From contig NZ_FRBI01000001.1 in NCBI RefSeq assembly GCF_900142575.1, positions 559,014 through 623,013 on the forward strand: DNA of 64,000 bases, read 5' to 3'. The notes below the pieces were generated by a model. That model did no database searches, was not told the origin of the DNA, and worked only from the letters and a program-made list of their open reading frames with translations. How positions within the stretch are numbered: position 1 is the stretch's first letter; the number at the start of each line of letters is the position of its first letter. Of the stretch, positions 25,129-35,098 are shown one piece after another. The translations under genes were made by a program, and so were the position numbers. Origin of the DNA: Actinacidiphila paucisporea. Its GTDB lineage: Bacteria; Actinomycetota; Actinomycetes; Streptomycetales; Streptomycetaceae.

Positions 25129-26130
25129 TTGAAGATCTTCGGCAGAGTGCGGCACCGGCCGTCGCCTACCTGGCGGCAGGCCACCGACCAGGCGTTCTCG
25201 CTGATCGACGACGGCCGCTACGACGACGCGGGCGCGCTGCTGACCCGGGCCGCCGATCTGGAGCCGTGGCTTTCCGAGTCCTGGTACAACTTGGCGCTGC
25301 TGCACAAGTTCCGGCACGACTGGGCGCAGGCCAGGATCGCCGGCCTGCGCGCCGTGGCCCTGCTCGACCGGCCGGCCGGCGCCCCCGACTGGTGGAACCT
25401 GGGCATCGCCGCCACCGCGCTCCAGGACTGGCCGCTGGCCCGCCGCGCCTGGCAGGCGTACGGCCTGCGGATGCCGGCCGGCACCGGCACGCGCAGCGGC
25501 GAGGAGTCCGCGAGGCTGCCGCTGGGCAGCGCGGCCGTGCGGCTCTCGCCGGAGGGTGAGGCCGAGGTGGTCTGGGGCCGCCGGCTGGACCCCGCGCGGG
25601 TCGAGGTGCTCTCCATCCCGCTGCCGTCCTCCGGGCGGCGCTGGGGCGAGGTCGTCCTGCACGACGGGGTGCCGCACGGCGAGCGCGACACCGCGGGCGG
25701 GGGCGGCGGGGCGGTCTACCCCGTCTTCGACGAGATCGAGCTGTGGGCGCCCTCACCCGTGCCGACCTGGCTGGTCCTGCTGGAGGCCGACGCGCCCGCC
25801 GACCGCGACGCGCTCGAACGGCTGGCGGCGGAGGCCGGCTATGCCGCCGAGGACTGGTCCTCCTCGGTGCGCCTGCTGTGCCGCACCTGCTCCGAGAGCC
25901 GCATGCCCACGGACGACGGCTCGGCCGCGCGGGACCCCCACGACCACGGTGAGCCCGGCCACCCCGGCCACCTCAGCCACCTCAGCGACCACGGCACGGG
26001 CCACCACTGGTCGCCCGAACGCGAGTGCGGCATCGCCGCGCCCGTGGGCCTTGTCCGGGGCCTTCTCGACGGCTGGGTCGCCGATTCCCCCTCGACGAGG
26101 GCCTGGCGGGATCTCGAAGAGGTGTGCTGA
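25129..26130 (+). CDS. TPR-containing protein with His-rich C-terminal region
   Basis: A 333-residue protein. An N-terminal TPR pair (about residues 15-115: AFSLIDDGRYDDAGALLTRA, SWYNLALLHKFRHDW) is followed by a beta-rich domain (RLSPEGEAEVVWGRRLDPAR). The C-terminus has CRTCSES, a His/Gly-rich loop (HDHGEPGHPGHLSHLSDHG) and ERECGIAAP. The Cys and His clusters could bind a metal. It starts at TTG 25129. The family is conserved in streptomycetes without known function. Confidence 0.75.
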   Translation: MKIFGRVRHRPSPTWRQATDQAFSLIDDGRYDDAGALLTRAADLEPWLSESWYNLALLHKFRHDWAQARIAGLRAVALLDRPAGAPDWWNLGIAATALQDWPLARRAWQAYGLRMPAGTGTRSGEESARLPLGSAAVRLSPEGEAEVVWGRRLDPARVEVLSIPLPSSGRRWGEVVLHDGVPHGERDTAGGGGGAVYPVFDEIELWAPSPVPTWLVLLEADAPADRDALERLAAEAGYAAEDWSSSVRLLCRTCSESRMPTDDGSAARDPHDHGEPGHPGHLSHLSDHGTGHHWSPERECGIAAPVGLVRGLLDGWVADSPSTRAWRDLEEVC

Positions 26131-26283
26131 CCGGGACTCCCCCCGAGCTGCCGCTTCCCCGGTGTGCCGCGACCGGCCGCCTCCCCGGGGAACGGCGGTG
26201 TGGGCGGGAGGGGGGACCGGGATCCGGAGGGGGCCTTACCCTGGACGGATCACTCACCTCCGCCCGGAAGGCGTACGGCTCAG

Positions 26284-26922
26284 ATGTCCCAGCAGCACAC
26301 CGAGAACCCCACCACCCCTCCGGAGGAGCTGTTCCTCGACGACGTCACCGACGCGGAGGCGCGTGAGCTGGCTCACCGGGAGCGCGGCACCGTGCGTCCG
26401 ATCACCGTCGTGGGCAATCCGGTGCTGCACCGGGAGTGCCGGGACGTCACCGACTTCGGTGCCGACCTGCTCGCCCTGGTGGACGACATGTTCGCCAGCC
26501 AGCGCGCGGCCGAGGGCGTGGGCCTCGCCGCGAACCAGATCGGCGTGGACCTGAAGGTCTTCGTCTACGACTGCCCCGACGACAACGACACCCGCCATGT
26601 CGGCGTCGTGTGCAACCCGGTGCTGGAGGACCTGCCCGCGGACCAGCGGCACCTGGACGACTCCAACGAGGGATGCCTGTCCGTGCCGGGCGCGTACATG
26701 GAGACGCCGCGCCCCGACTACGCGGTGGTCCGCGGGCAGGACCTGCACGGTGAGCCGATCGTCGTGCGCGGCAGCGGCTACTTCGCACGCTGCCTGCAGC
26801 ACGAGACCGACCACCTCTACGGGCGGCTGTACATCGACCGGCTCTCCAAGCGCGACCGCAAGGACGTCCTGCGCCAGATGGCGGAGGCCACCCCCAAGTT
26901 CGAGACCGTGCCCAACGACTGA
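26284..26922 (+). CDS. def: peptide deformylase
   Basis: A 212-residue enzyme that removes the N-formyl group from nascent proteins. The three family motifs are present: [10 protein letters not shown] (motif 1, with Asn where many have Pro), EGCLSVPG (motif 2 with the metal Cys) and QHETDHLYG (motif 3, HExDH). An extra N-terminal segment of about 45 residues is typical of actinobacterial paralogues. ATG 26284 starts [10 protein letters not shown]. It is convergent with nrdB, with 20 bases between stops. Confidence 0.95.
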   Translation: MSQQHTENPTTPPEELFLDDVTDAEARELAHRERGTVRPITVVGNPVLHRECRDVTDFGADLLALVDDMFASQRAAEGVGLAANQIGVDLKVFVYDCPDDNDTRHVGVVCNPVLEDLPADQRHLDDSNEGCLSVPGAYMETPRPDYAVVRGQDLHGEPIVVRGSGYFARCLQHETDHLYGRLYIDRLSKRDRKDVLRQMAEATPKFETVPND

Positions 26923-26942
26923 GTCCGCACAGGACCTGCGGC

Positions 26943-27974
26943 CTAGAAGTCCTCGTCGAGCGCCACCGTGCCCTCCACCGCCACCTGGTAGGCGGAGGGG
27001 CGGCGCTCGAAGAAGTTGGTCAGCTCCTGGACGCCCTGCAACTCCATGAAGGAGAAGGGGTTCTGCGACCCGTAGAGGGGCGGGAAGCCCAGCCGGGCGA
27101 GGCGCTGGTCGGCGACGCACTCCAGATACGCCCGCATGGACTCGGTGTTCATGCCGGGCAGCCCGTCGCCGCACAGGTCGCGGCCGAACTGCAGCTCCGC
27201 GTCGACGGCTTCGCGCAGCATGGCGGTGACCTCCTCGCGCAGCGCGTCGTCGAAGAGCCCGGGGTCCTCCTTGCGCACGGTGTCGACCACGTCGAAGGCG
27301 AAGCTCATGTGCATCGTCTCGTCCCTGAACACCCAGTTGGTGCCGGTGGCGAGACCGTGCAGCAGCCCGCGCGAGCGGAACCAGTAGACGTAGGCGAAGG
27401 CACCGTAGAAGAACAGGCCCTCGATGCAGGCCGCGAAGCAGATCAGGTTGAGCAGGAAGCGGCGGCGGTCCTCGCGGGATTCGAGGCGGTCGATCTTCTC
27501 GGCGCCCCGCCCGTCGAAGTTGGCCATCCAGCGGAAGCAGAACTGCGCCTTCTCCCGGATCGACGGGATCTCCTCGACGGCGTCGAAGGCGGCGGCCCGG
27601 TCGGCCGGATCGGGCAGGTAGGTGTCGAGCAGCGTCAGGTAGAACTGGACGTGCACGGCCTCCTCGTACAGCTGGCGGGACAGGTACAGCCGCGCCTCGG
27701 GGGAGTTGATGTGCTTGTAGAGGGTCAGCACCAGGTTGTTGGAGACGATCGAGTCGCCGGTGGCGAAGAAGGCCACCAGGCGGCCGATCATGTGCTGCTC
27801 GCCCGGGGTGAGTTTGGCCAGGTCGGCGACGTCGGAGTGCAGGTCGACCTCCTCCACCGTCCAGGTGTTCTTGATCGCGTCGCGGTAGCGCTCGTAGAAG
27901 TCCGGGTAGCGCATGGGCCGCAGGGTCAGTTCGAAGCCCGGGTCGAGCAGGTTCTTCACGGGTGTGGCGGTCAT
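26943..27974 (-). CDS. nrdB: class Ia ribonucleotide reductase small subunit
   Basis: A 343-residue R2 protein that generates the radical used by NrdA to reduce ribonucleotides. Di-iron ligands appear in YEEAVHVQFYLTLLDTY, FAACIEGLFFYGAF and RDETMHMSFAFD. The C-terminus VALDEDF is the acidic tail that docks into NrdA. The ATG at 27974 overlaps the nrdA TAA by one base. The nrdS regulator gene reported downstream of nrdAB in S. coelicolor is not present here: def follows, convergent. Confidence 0.95.
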   Translation of the reverse strand: MTATPVKNLLDPGFELTLRPMRYPDFYERYRDAIKNTWTVEEVDLHSDVADLAKLTPGEQHMIGRLVAFFATGDSIVSNNLVLTLYKHINSPEARLYLSRQLYEEAVHVQFYLTLLDTYLPDPADRAAAFDAVEEIPSIREKAQFCFRWMANFDGRGAEKIDRLESREDRRRFLLNLICFAACIEGLFFYGAFAYVYWFRSRGLLHGLATGTNWVFRDETMHMSFAFDVVDTVRKEDPGLFDDALREEVTAMLREAVDAELQFGRDLCGDGLPGMNTESMRAYLECVADQRLARLGFPPLYGSQNPFSFMELQGVQELTNFFERRPSAYQVAVEGTVALDEDF

Positions 27975-30382
27975 TACTGGCAGGCCTCGCAGGACTCGGG
28001 GTTTTCCAGGGAGCAGGCGATCGCGTCCGCGTCGGCGGCAGCCGGCACGGTCACGGGGGGTACGGGGGCGGCCGCCTGGGCGGCGCGGGCGATCCGGGTG
28101 GCCGGGCGGGAGCGCAGGTAGTAGGTGGTCTTGAGGCCCTGCTTCCACGCGTAGGCGTACATCGAGGAGAGCTTGCCGATGGTGGGCGTCTCCAGGAACA
28201 GGTTCAGCGACTGGCTCTGGTCCAGGTACGGGGTGCGGGCCGCGGCCATGTCGATCAGCGCGCGCTGCGGCAGCTCCCACGCGGTGCGGTACAGCTCGCG
28301 CACCTCGGCCGGGATCCAACTGAAGCCCTGGACCGAGCCGTTGGCGTCCCGCAGCGCCTCCCGGCTCTGCGCGTCCCACACCCCGAGCCGCTTGAGGTCG
28401 GCCACCAGGTAGGAGTTGACCTGGAGGAACTCGCCCGACAGCGTCTCGCGCTTGAAGAGGTTGGAGACCTGCGGCTCGATGCACTCGTAGGACCCGGCGA
28501 TGGAGGCGATCGTCGCGGTCGGCGCGATGGCCAGCAGCAGCGCGTTGCGCATCCCGCCGGCCGCGACCCGCTCGCGCAGCGCCGCCCAGCGCTCCGGCCA
28601 GCTGGGCTCGACGCCGTAGTGGTCGGGGTGCAGCACACCGGCGGCGGTACGGGTCTGCTCCCAGGCGGGCAGCGGCCCGTAGCGCTCGGCCAGGTCGCAG
28701 GAGGCCTCGTAGGCGACGAGCATCACCCGCTCGGCGATCTTCGTGGACAGCGCGCGGGCCTCGGCCGAGCCGAACGGCAGCCGCAGCTTGAAGAAGACGT
28801 CCTGCAGCCCCATCACGCCCAACCCGACGGGCCGCCAGCGGGAGTTGGAGCGGCCCGCCTGCTCGGTCGGGTAGTAGTTGATGTCCACCACCCGGTCCAG
28901 GAAGGTCACCGCGGTGTGCACGGTCTCGTCCAGGCGCCGCCAGTCGATCTCGCCGTCCGGGGTCACGAAAGCGCTCAGGTTGACCGAGCCGAGGTTGCAG
29001 ACCGCGGTCTCGGAGTCGTCGGTGACCTCCAGGATCTCCGTGCACAGGTTGGAGGAGTGGACCGTGCGGCCGGGCAGCGCGGTCTGGTTGGCGGTGCGGT
29101 TGGAGGCGTCCTTGAAGGTCATCCAGCCGTTGCCGGTCTGCGCGAGGGTGCGCATCATCCGGCCGTACAGTTCGCGTGCCGGGAGGGTGCGCTGCGCCAG
29201 GCCGGCCGCCTCGGCGGCGCGGTAGGCCGTGTCGAAGTCGTCGCCCCACAGGTCGACGAGGTCGGGCACGTCGGCGGGCGAGAACAGCGACCAGTCGCCG
29301 TCGGCGTCGACCCGGCGCATGAACTCGTCGGGCACCCAGTGCGCGAGGTTGAGGTTGTGGGTGCGGCGGGCGTCCTCGCCGGTGTTGTCCCGCAGTTCGA
29401 GGAATTCCTCGATGTCGGCGTGCCAGGTCTCCAGGTAGACCGCCGCGGCGCCCTTGCGCCGGCCGCCCTGGTTGACCGCCGCGACCGAGGCGTCCAGGGT
29501 CTTCAGGAACGGCACGATCCCGTTGGAGTGCCCGTTGGTGCCGCGGATCAGCGAACCGCGGGCCCTGATGCGGGAGTAGGACAGGCCGATGCCGCCCGCG
29601 TGCTTGGACAGCCGCGCCACCTGCTGGTAGCGCTCGTAGATCGAGTCCAGCTCGTCCAGCGGCGAGTCCAGCAGGTAGCAGGACGACATCTGCGGGTGCC
29701 GCGTACCGGAGTTGAAGAGGGTCGGGGAGCTGGGCAGGTAGTCCAGCGCGCTCATCAGCCGGTAGAGGGCGGCGACCTCGTCCACGGCGGCCGCCGTCCC
29801 TCCCGGGCCGCCGGGCTCCTCCTCCGCCAGGCCCGAGGCGACGCGCAGCATGAAGTGCTGCGGGGTCTCGATCACCTTGCGGGTCAGCGGGTGCCGCAGC
29901 AGGTAGCGGCTGTAGAGGGTGCGCAGGCCGAAGTAGCCGAAGCGGTCGTCGGCGCGGTCGGCGAGCGCCCGGTCGACCAGCGCGTCGAGCCGGGCGGCGT
30001 GGCGTACGGCGAAGTCCGCCGTCCGGTCCGCGATCAGGCCTTCGCGGTGGCCCACCGCGATGGCGGTGGTGAAGGACACCGACCCCTGCGAGGCGGCCTC
30101 CTCGGCGATGGCCAGCGTGAGCAGCCGGGCGGCGAGCCGCGAGTAGGCCGGGTCCTCGGAGATCAGCCCGGCGGCCGCCTCGACGGCCAGCTCCCGCAGT
30201 TCGGCGGCGCCGGCGCCGCCGCTGCGGCCTCGCAGCGCCGCGGCGGCGACCCGTCCCGGGTCGGTGTCCGGCAGGTCGGCACAGAGTGCGACGAGGGTGC
30301 GCAGCAGGTCGGCGCCGGCGCTGTCGGGCTCGGTGGCGGGCGATTCCCCGCGGGCGGCGGGGGCTTGAAGCGCGATGGTCAC
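27974..30382 (-). CDS. nrdA: class Ia ribonucleotide reductase large subunit
   Basis: An 802-residue R1 protein. Catalytic features are visible: SPTLFNSGTRHPQMSSCYLL (first redox Cys), HSSNLCTEILE (the NxCxE radical site), CNLGSVNLSAF, LKTTYYLRS (radical-transfer Tyr pair) and the swinging-arm cysteines CSLENPESCEACQ at the end. I chose GTG 30382 (VTIALQAPAARG) because GGGAGA lies upstream; the frame remains open into the riboswitch. Expression should be controlled by the cobalamin riboswitch and NrdR boxes upstream, so the B12-independent enzyme is made when B12 for class II reductase is short. Confidence 0.95.
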   Translation of the reverse strand: MTIALQAPAARGESPATEPDSAGADLLRTLVALCADLPDTDPGRVAAAALRGRSGGAGAAELRELAVEAAAGLISEDPAYSRLAARLLTLAIAEEAASQGSVSFTTAIAVGHREGLIADRTADFAVRHAARLDALVDRALADRADDRFGYFGLRTLYSRYLLRHPLTRKVIETPQHFMLRVASGLAEEEPGGPGGTAAAVDEVAALYRLMSALDYLPSSPTLFNSGTRHPQMSSCYLLDSPLDELDSIYERYQQVARLSKHAGGIGLSYSRIRARGSLIRGTNGHSNGIVPFLKTLDASVAAVNQGGRRKGAAAVYLETWHADIEEFLELRDNTGEDARRTHNLNLAHWVPDEFMRRVDADGDWSLFSPADVPDLVDLWGDDFDTAYRAAEAAGLAQRTLPARELYGRMMRTLAQTGNGWMTFKDASNRTANQTALPGRTVHSSNLCTEILEVTDDSETAVCNLGSVNLSAFVTPDGEIDWRRLDETVHTAVTFLDRVVDINYYPTEQAGRSNSRWRPVGLGVMGLQDVFFKLRLPFGSAEARALSTKIAERVMLVAYEASCDLAERYGPLPAWEQTRTAAGVLHPDHYGVEPSWPERWAALRERVAAGGMRNALLLAIAPTATIASIAGSYECIEPQVSNLFKRETLSGEFLQVNSYLVADLKRLGVWDAQSREALRDANGSVQGFSWIPAEVRELYRTAWELPQRALIDMAAARTPYLDQSQSLNLFLETPTIGKLSSMYAYAWKQGLKTTYYLRSRPATRIARAAQAAAPVPPVTVPAAADADAIACSLENPESCEACQ

Positions 30383-30539
30383 GGTGGTGTGGTCTCCCTC
30401 GTACGCGGCGGTGGCCACGCGGGGGAGGAGCGGCGGCGGCCGGGCGTGCGTCAGGGCATGCCGGACCGCGTCCGCAGGCCCACTCCGCGAGGCCCGGACT
30501 CGTCGGCGCACAGCGGTCCTTCGACCGTGAGGGCGCCGG

Positions 30540-30675
30540 CTGCCGGCAGGCGATCGGGCTGTGCGGCGGCGCGTGGACGCACCCCAGGGCTTCGCCTGGG
30601 GGCGCCGACGCATCGCTCGCTCACCGTTGCGGGGCAGCGCCGGATTCGCACCGGCTTCCCCTGCGGGCAGCGGAC
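30540..30675 (-). promoter_or_regulatory. cobalamin (B12) riboswitch of nrdAB
   Basis: On the minus strand the conserved core GGGAAGCCGGTGCGAATCC, then CGCTGCCCCGCAACGGTG, spans about 30664-30624. The B12 box AGCCCGATCGCCTGCC is at 30560-30545. Between them a variable arm contains a CCCCAGG/CCTGGGG hairpin. About 160 bases separate the aptamer from the nrdA start, room for an expression platform. This arrangement is established for the S. coelicolor nrdABS operon. Confidence 0.9.
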
Positions 30676-30679
30676 TTGA

Positions 30680-30695
30680 GCATACATCTTGTGCC
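30680..30695 (-). promoter_or_regulatory. NrdR box 1
   Basis: Core TACATCTTGTG (30683-30693, read on the plus strand), a match to the NrdR-box pattern. Its partner is exactly 31 bases away, about three helical turns. Confidence 0.7.
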
Positions 30696-30710
30696 GGGTC
30701 TCGGGGTGAC

Positions 30711-30726
30711 GCCTACATGTTGTGTC
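30711..30726 (-). promoter_or_regulatory. NrdR box 2
   Basis: Core TACATGTTGTG (30714-30724), differing at one base from box 1. Tandem boxes at 31-base spacing are the known binding arrangement of the ribonucleotide-reductase repressor NrdR. Both lie upstream of the riboswitch and presumably overlap the nrdAB promoter. Confidence 0.7.
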
Positions 30727-30740
30727 GAGGGAAGGGGCGT

Positions 30741-30929
30741 TCAGTACCGCACAGGCCGGGCCTGACGGGCCGGAGCGGGCTTTTCCGGTGGGATTCCGGG
30801 CGCTTCACCCCGCTCGGCGGCGCGGATCGCCCGGGTGATGCGGACGTCGGTGCGGTGGCCCATGAGCGGCACGAAGGTCAGGGCCAGGGTGAGGGCGAGC
30901 AGTGCGGCGATGTCCAGGAGAACTGTCAT
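30741..30929 (-). CDS. small single-pass membrane protein
   Basis: A 62-residue protein with one N-terminal hydrophobic helix (LLDIAALLALTLALTFVPLM) and a charged tail ending APARQARPVRY. It lies between the nrdAB regulatory region and the divergent AraC-type gene. The start ATG at 30929 has GGAGAA upstream. I do not recognise a function. Confidence 0.55.
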   Translation of the reverse strand: MTVLLDIAALLALTLALTFVPLMGHRTDVRITRAIRAAERGEAPGIPPEKPAPARQARPVRY

Positions 30930-30999
30930 GAGTCAATGGTCGCCACACTGCTGTCCTCCGATAAGTGGCAGTAGTGCCGCACTACGTTAAGATCCTGCC

Positions 31000-31968
31000 A
31001 TGCTGGAAAACGTCGCCGTGGTGCTGCTGGACGGGGTCCACCCCTTCGAACTGGGCGTGCTGTGCGAGGTCTTCGGGCTGGACCGCAGCGAAGACGGCCT
31101 GCCGGTCTACGACTTCGCGGTCGTCTCGGCCGAAGGCCCGCGGCTGCGCACCCACGCGGGCTTCGAGATCGCCGCCACGGAAGGCCTCGACCGGCTGGAG
31201 GAGGCCGACCTCGTCGCCGTACCGGCCGCGGACGACTCCCTGGAGCGGGGTTTCCCGCCCGACCTCCTGCGGGCGCTGACCAGGGCCGTCGAGCGCGGCG
31301 CGACCGTGCTGAGCGTCTGCTCCGGGGTCTTCGTGCTGGGCGCGGCCGGCCTGCTCGACGGCCGACGCTGCGCCGCGCACTGGCGGCACACCGAGTTGCT
31401 CGCCGCCCGCCACCCCGAGGCCCGGGTGGAGCTCGACGTCCTCTACGTGGACGACGCCGGCGTCGTCACCTCGGCGGGCACCGCGGCCGGCATCGACGCC
31501 TGCCTGCACCTGGTGCGCAAGGAGCAGGGCGTCGCCGTCGCCAACGGCATCGCCCGCCGCATGGTCGTCCCCCCGCACCGCGAGGGCGGCCAGGCGCAGT
31601 ACGTCGACCGGCCGCTGCCCCGGGCCACCAGCGACTCGGTCGCCGGCGTCCTGTCCTGGATGGAGCGCCACCTCGACCAGGACGTCACGGTGGACGCCCT
31701 GGCCGCCCGCGCCCACATGTCGCCCCGGACCTTCGCGCGGCGCTTCCAGCAGGAGACCGGCACGACGCCTTACCGCTGGCTGCTCGGCCAGCGGGTCCTG
31801 CTGGCCCGCGAACTCCTCGAAGGCTCCGACGTCACGGTCGACTCCGTCGCGGTCCGGGCCGGCTTCGGCAACGCCGCCACCTTGCGCCACCACTTCGGCC
31901 AGTGGGTCGGCACGACCCCGCACGCCTACCGGCGCGCCTTCCGCTCGGAGGGCGCCCGGTACCGGTAG
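31000..31968 (+). CDS. GlxA family AraC-type transcriptional regulator
   Basis: A 322-residue regulator with an N-terminal DJ-1/PfpI-like domain (about 5-165, VAVVLLDGVHPFELGVLCEV, with VCSGVFVLGAAGLLDGRR around the nucleophile-elbow cysteine). The C-terminal double HTH (about 215-315) has AARAHMSPRTFARRFQQETG and VAVRAGFGNAATLRHHFGQW. Such proteins sense small nitrogen or methylated compounds. It is not the NrdS of S. coelicolor by position: it is upstream and divergent. It is convergent with the symporter (15 bases between stops). Confidence 0.88.
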   Translation: MLENVAVVLLDGVHPFELGVLCEVFGLDRSEDGLPVYDFAVVSAEGPRLRTHAGFEIAATEGLDRLEEADLVAVPAADDSLERGFPPDLLRALTRAVERGATVLSVCSGVFVLGAAGLLDGRRCAAHWRHTELLAARHPEARVELDVLYVDDAGVVTSAGTAAGIDACLHLVRKEQGVAVANGIARRMVVPPHREGGQAQYVDRPLPRATSDSVAGVLSWMERHLDQDVTVDALAARAHMSPRTFARRFQQETGTTPYRWLLGQRVLLARELLEGSDVTVDSVAVRAGFGNAATLRHHFGQWVGTTPHAYRRAFRSEGARYR

Positions 31969-31983
31969 CGGCGGACTCCCCGG

Positions 31984-33633
31984 TCACGCCCCCGCGGGTT
32001 CGGGCAGGCCCGGGGAGACGCCCGGGTCGCCCGGAACGGTCGGGTCGGCCGGGGCGGGGTCGGACTCGGTCGTGTAGTCGGACCTGACGGTCTCGTCGAC
32101 CCCTGCCGGGGCCTTGAGCGCGCGCAGCGCCAGCGTGAGGACGAACGCGACGCCGATGTTGAGGACGAAGGCGGTCAGGCCGATGTAGCCCTTCTCGCCG
32201 ATCCACGGGATCATGTCCGAATTCCCGCCGAAGTGCGACTGGGCCGGGCTGGACTGCTCGTACGCCTTCCACGTGCCGTAGCCCATGCCGGCGGCCCAGC
32301 CGGCCAGCAGCGCCCAGCGGTGGAACCAGCGGGTGAACAGGCCGCCGACTATGGCCGGGACGGTCTGCAGGATCCAGATGCCGCCCAGCAGCTGGAAGTT
32401 GATCGCCACGGTCTTGTCCATGGTGAGGACGAAGACCAGGGCGCCGACCTTCACCAGCAGCGAGACGACCTTGGAGACCGCGGTCTGCTGCGCGGGGGTG
32501 GCGTCCGGTCTGATCAGGTCCCGGTAGATGTTGCGGGTGAAGAGGTTGGCCGCCGCGATGGACATGATCGCGGCGGGGACGAGTGCCCCGATGCCGATCG
32601 CCGCGAAGGCGACGCCGGCGAACCACGAGGGGAACATGTTCTCGAACAGCTGGGGGATGGCGAGTTGGGCGTTGTATCCCTTGCCGCCGACGTGGGCGGC
32701 GAGCGCCATGAAGCCGAGCATCGCCAGCAGGCCGAGCATCAGGGAGTACAGCGGCAGGATCGTGGTGTTGCGGCGGATGGTGTCGCGGCTCTTGCTGGAC
32801 AGCACGGCCGTCACCGAGTGCGGGTAGAGGAAGAGCGCCATCGCCGAGCCCATCGCCAGCGTGGCGTAGGCCCATTGGGCCTGCGGTGCGCTCACCAGCG
32901 AGCCGCGGGGGACCCCGTGGGTCTTGACCGCGTAGGCGGCGCCGGCCTTGCTGAAGACGTCGTCGAAGCCGCCGAGCTTGTACGGGATGTAGATGATCGC
33001 GACCACGATGACGATGTAGATCAGCGCGTCCTTGACGAAGGCGATCAGCGCGGGCGCCCGCAGCCCGGAGGAGTAGGTGTACGCGGCCAGCACGCCGAAG
33101 GCGATCAGCAGCGGCAGGTCCTTGACGAACCAGTTCGTGGAGTCGCTGCCGCCGACGCCCATCACGTCCAGGACGGCCTGGATGCCGACGAGTTGGAGCG
33201 CGATGTACGGCATCGTGGCGATGATGCCGGTGATGGCGACGGCCACCGAGAGGCTCTTGGACCCGAACCGGCCGCGGATGAAGTCCGAGGAGGTGACGTA
33301 GCCGTGCTTGTGGGAGACCGACCACAGCCGGGGCAGGAAGAGGAAGACCAGCGGGTAGGTGATGATCGTGTACGGCACGGCGAAGAAGCCGCTCGCGCCC
33401 GCGCTGTAGATGGCGGCGGGCACCGCGACGAAGGTGTAGGCGGTGTAGAGGTCGCCGCCGAGCAGGAACCAGGTCACCCAGGTGCCGAAACTCCGCCCGC
33501 CCAGGCCCCATTCGTCCAGGTGCAGCGGGTCGGCGGCGCGCCGCCAGCGGGCGGCGAGGAAGCCGAGCACGGTGACGGCCAGGAAGAAGAAGATGAAGAC
33601 GCCGAGTGCGACGCCGTTGACGCCGTTCTTCAC
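31984..33633 (-). CDS. sodium:solute symporter (SSS family), monocarboxylate-type
   Basis: A 549-residue permease with about 13 membrane helices. Signatures include WGLGGRSFGTWVTWFLLGGDLYT near residue 43, FAAIGIGALVPAAIMSIAAA in the middle and LLGGIWILQTVPAIVGGLF. The closest resemblance is to MctC-like monocarboxylate (pyruvate/acetate/propionate) permeases, which pair with a DUF3311 protein as here. Its start overlaps the DUF3311 stop by four bases. The C-terminus is a Pro/Asp-rich cytoplasmic tail. Substrate is inferred from family. Confidence 0.85.
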   Translation of the reverse strand: MKNGVNGVALGVFIFFFLAVTVLGFLAARWRRAADPLHLDEWGLGGRSFGTWVTWFLLGGDLYTAYTFVAVPAAIYSAGASGFFAVPYTIITYPLVFLFLPRLWSVSHKHGYVTSSDFIRGRFGSKSLSVAVAITGIIATMPYIALQLVGIQAVLDVMGVGGSDSTNWFVKDLPLLIAFGVLAAYTYSSGLRAPALIAFVKDALIYIVIVVAIIYIPYKLGGFDDVFSKAGAAYAVKTHGVPRGSLVSAPQAQWAYATLAMGSAMALFLYPHSVTAVLSSKSRDTIRRNTTILPLYSLMLGLLAMLGFMALAAHVGGKGYNAQLAIPQLFENMFPSWFAGVAFAAIGIGALVPAAIMSIAAANLFTRNIYRDLIRPDATPAQQTAVSKVVSLLVKVGALVFVLTMDKTVAINFQLLGGIWILQTVPAIVGGLFTRWFHRWALLAGWAAGMGYGTWKAYEQSSPAQSHFGGNSDMIPWIGEKGYIGLTAFVLNIGVAFVLTLALRALKAPAGVDETVRSDYTTESDPAPADPTVPGDPGVSPGLPEPAGA

Positions 33634-33887
33634 CGGGTCTCACCCGCCTTGCGCGCCCGCTCCTCGCGGCGTACGAGCACGTACGCGACGTAGGTCAGCG
33701 CGGCGGTCACCGGCACCCAGGCCATCTGGTACCAGTAGAAGAACGGGATGCCGATGAAGGCCGGCGTCAGGCGCGCGTAGGAGTTCACCCACAGCAGGGC
33801 GACGAACGGTACGAGCAGGCACAGGCCGGCCACCACCCGGCTGGGGGTGACGACCGGTGGCCGTGTGTCCGGTGGTGCTTCCGGCAT
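33630..33887 (-). CDS. DUF3311 small membrane protein
   Basis: An 85-residue protein with two hydrophobic segments: RVVAGLCLLVPFVALLWVNSY and FFYWYQMAWVPVTAALTYVA, the latter with the DUF3311 core. It is encoded immediately upstream of the symporter with a four-base ATGA overlap, so it is probably an accessory subunit of that transporter. Confidence 0.85.
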   Translation of the reverse strand: MPEAPPDTRPPVVTPSRVVAGLCLLVPFVALLWVNSYARLTPAFIGIPFFYWYQMAWVPVTAALTYVAYVLVRREERARKAGETR

Positions 33888-34008
33888 GGGTGGTGCTCCC
33901 GTCCCCTAGAGCGACGTGTGTAGTGCGCAGGAATCTAGGGGAGGTTACCGGCGGCCGTCACTACCCGTGCAGGGATCGATCGCCCTGTCAGCCGGTCGGG
34001 TTACGGCT

Positions 34009-34970
<962 letters not shown>

Positions 34971-34976
34971 CCCGGT

Positions 34977-34992
34977 ACTGGTCTAAACCATT
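34977..34992. promoter_or_regulatory. dre site 2 (DasR operator), dasR-dasA
   Basis: ACTGGTCTAAACCATT matches 14 of 16 consensus positions, the best dre in the window. It lies downstream of the putative dasA -10 and would act as a roadblock or pair with site 1. Confidence 0.88.
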
Positions 34993-35098
34993 TACGACCA
35001 ATCCCAGACCCACGAGCAGGACTCGGCCGACGTGTTCTCGTACGGCGGCCGGCAATTCGGGCGGTGGGGGGAGTTTCGGGCATCCTGAGGAGGGTGGC

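Noticed and set aside
31000..31968. Assignment of the AraC-type gene as nrdS
   Set aside because: It is divergent and upstream of nrdAB and has a DJ-1/GlxA-type N-terminus; position and architecture do not settle orthology, so no symbol was given.
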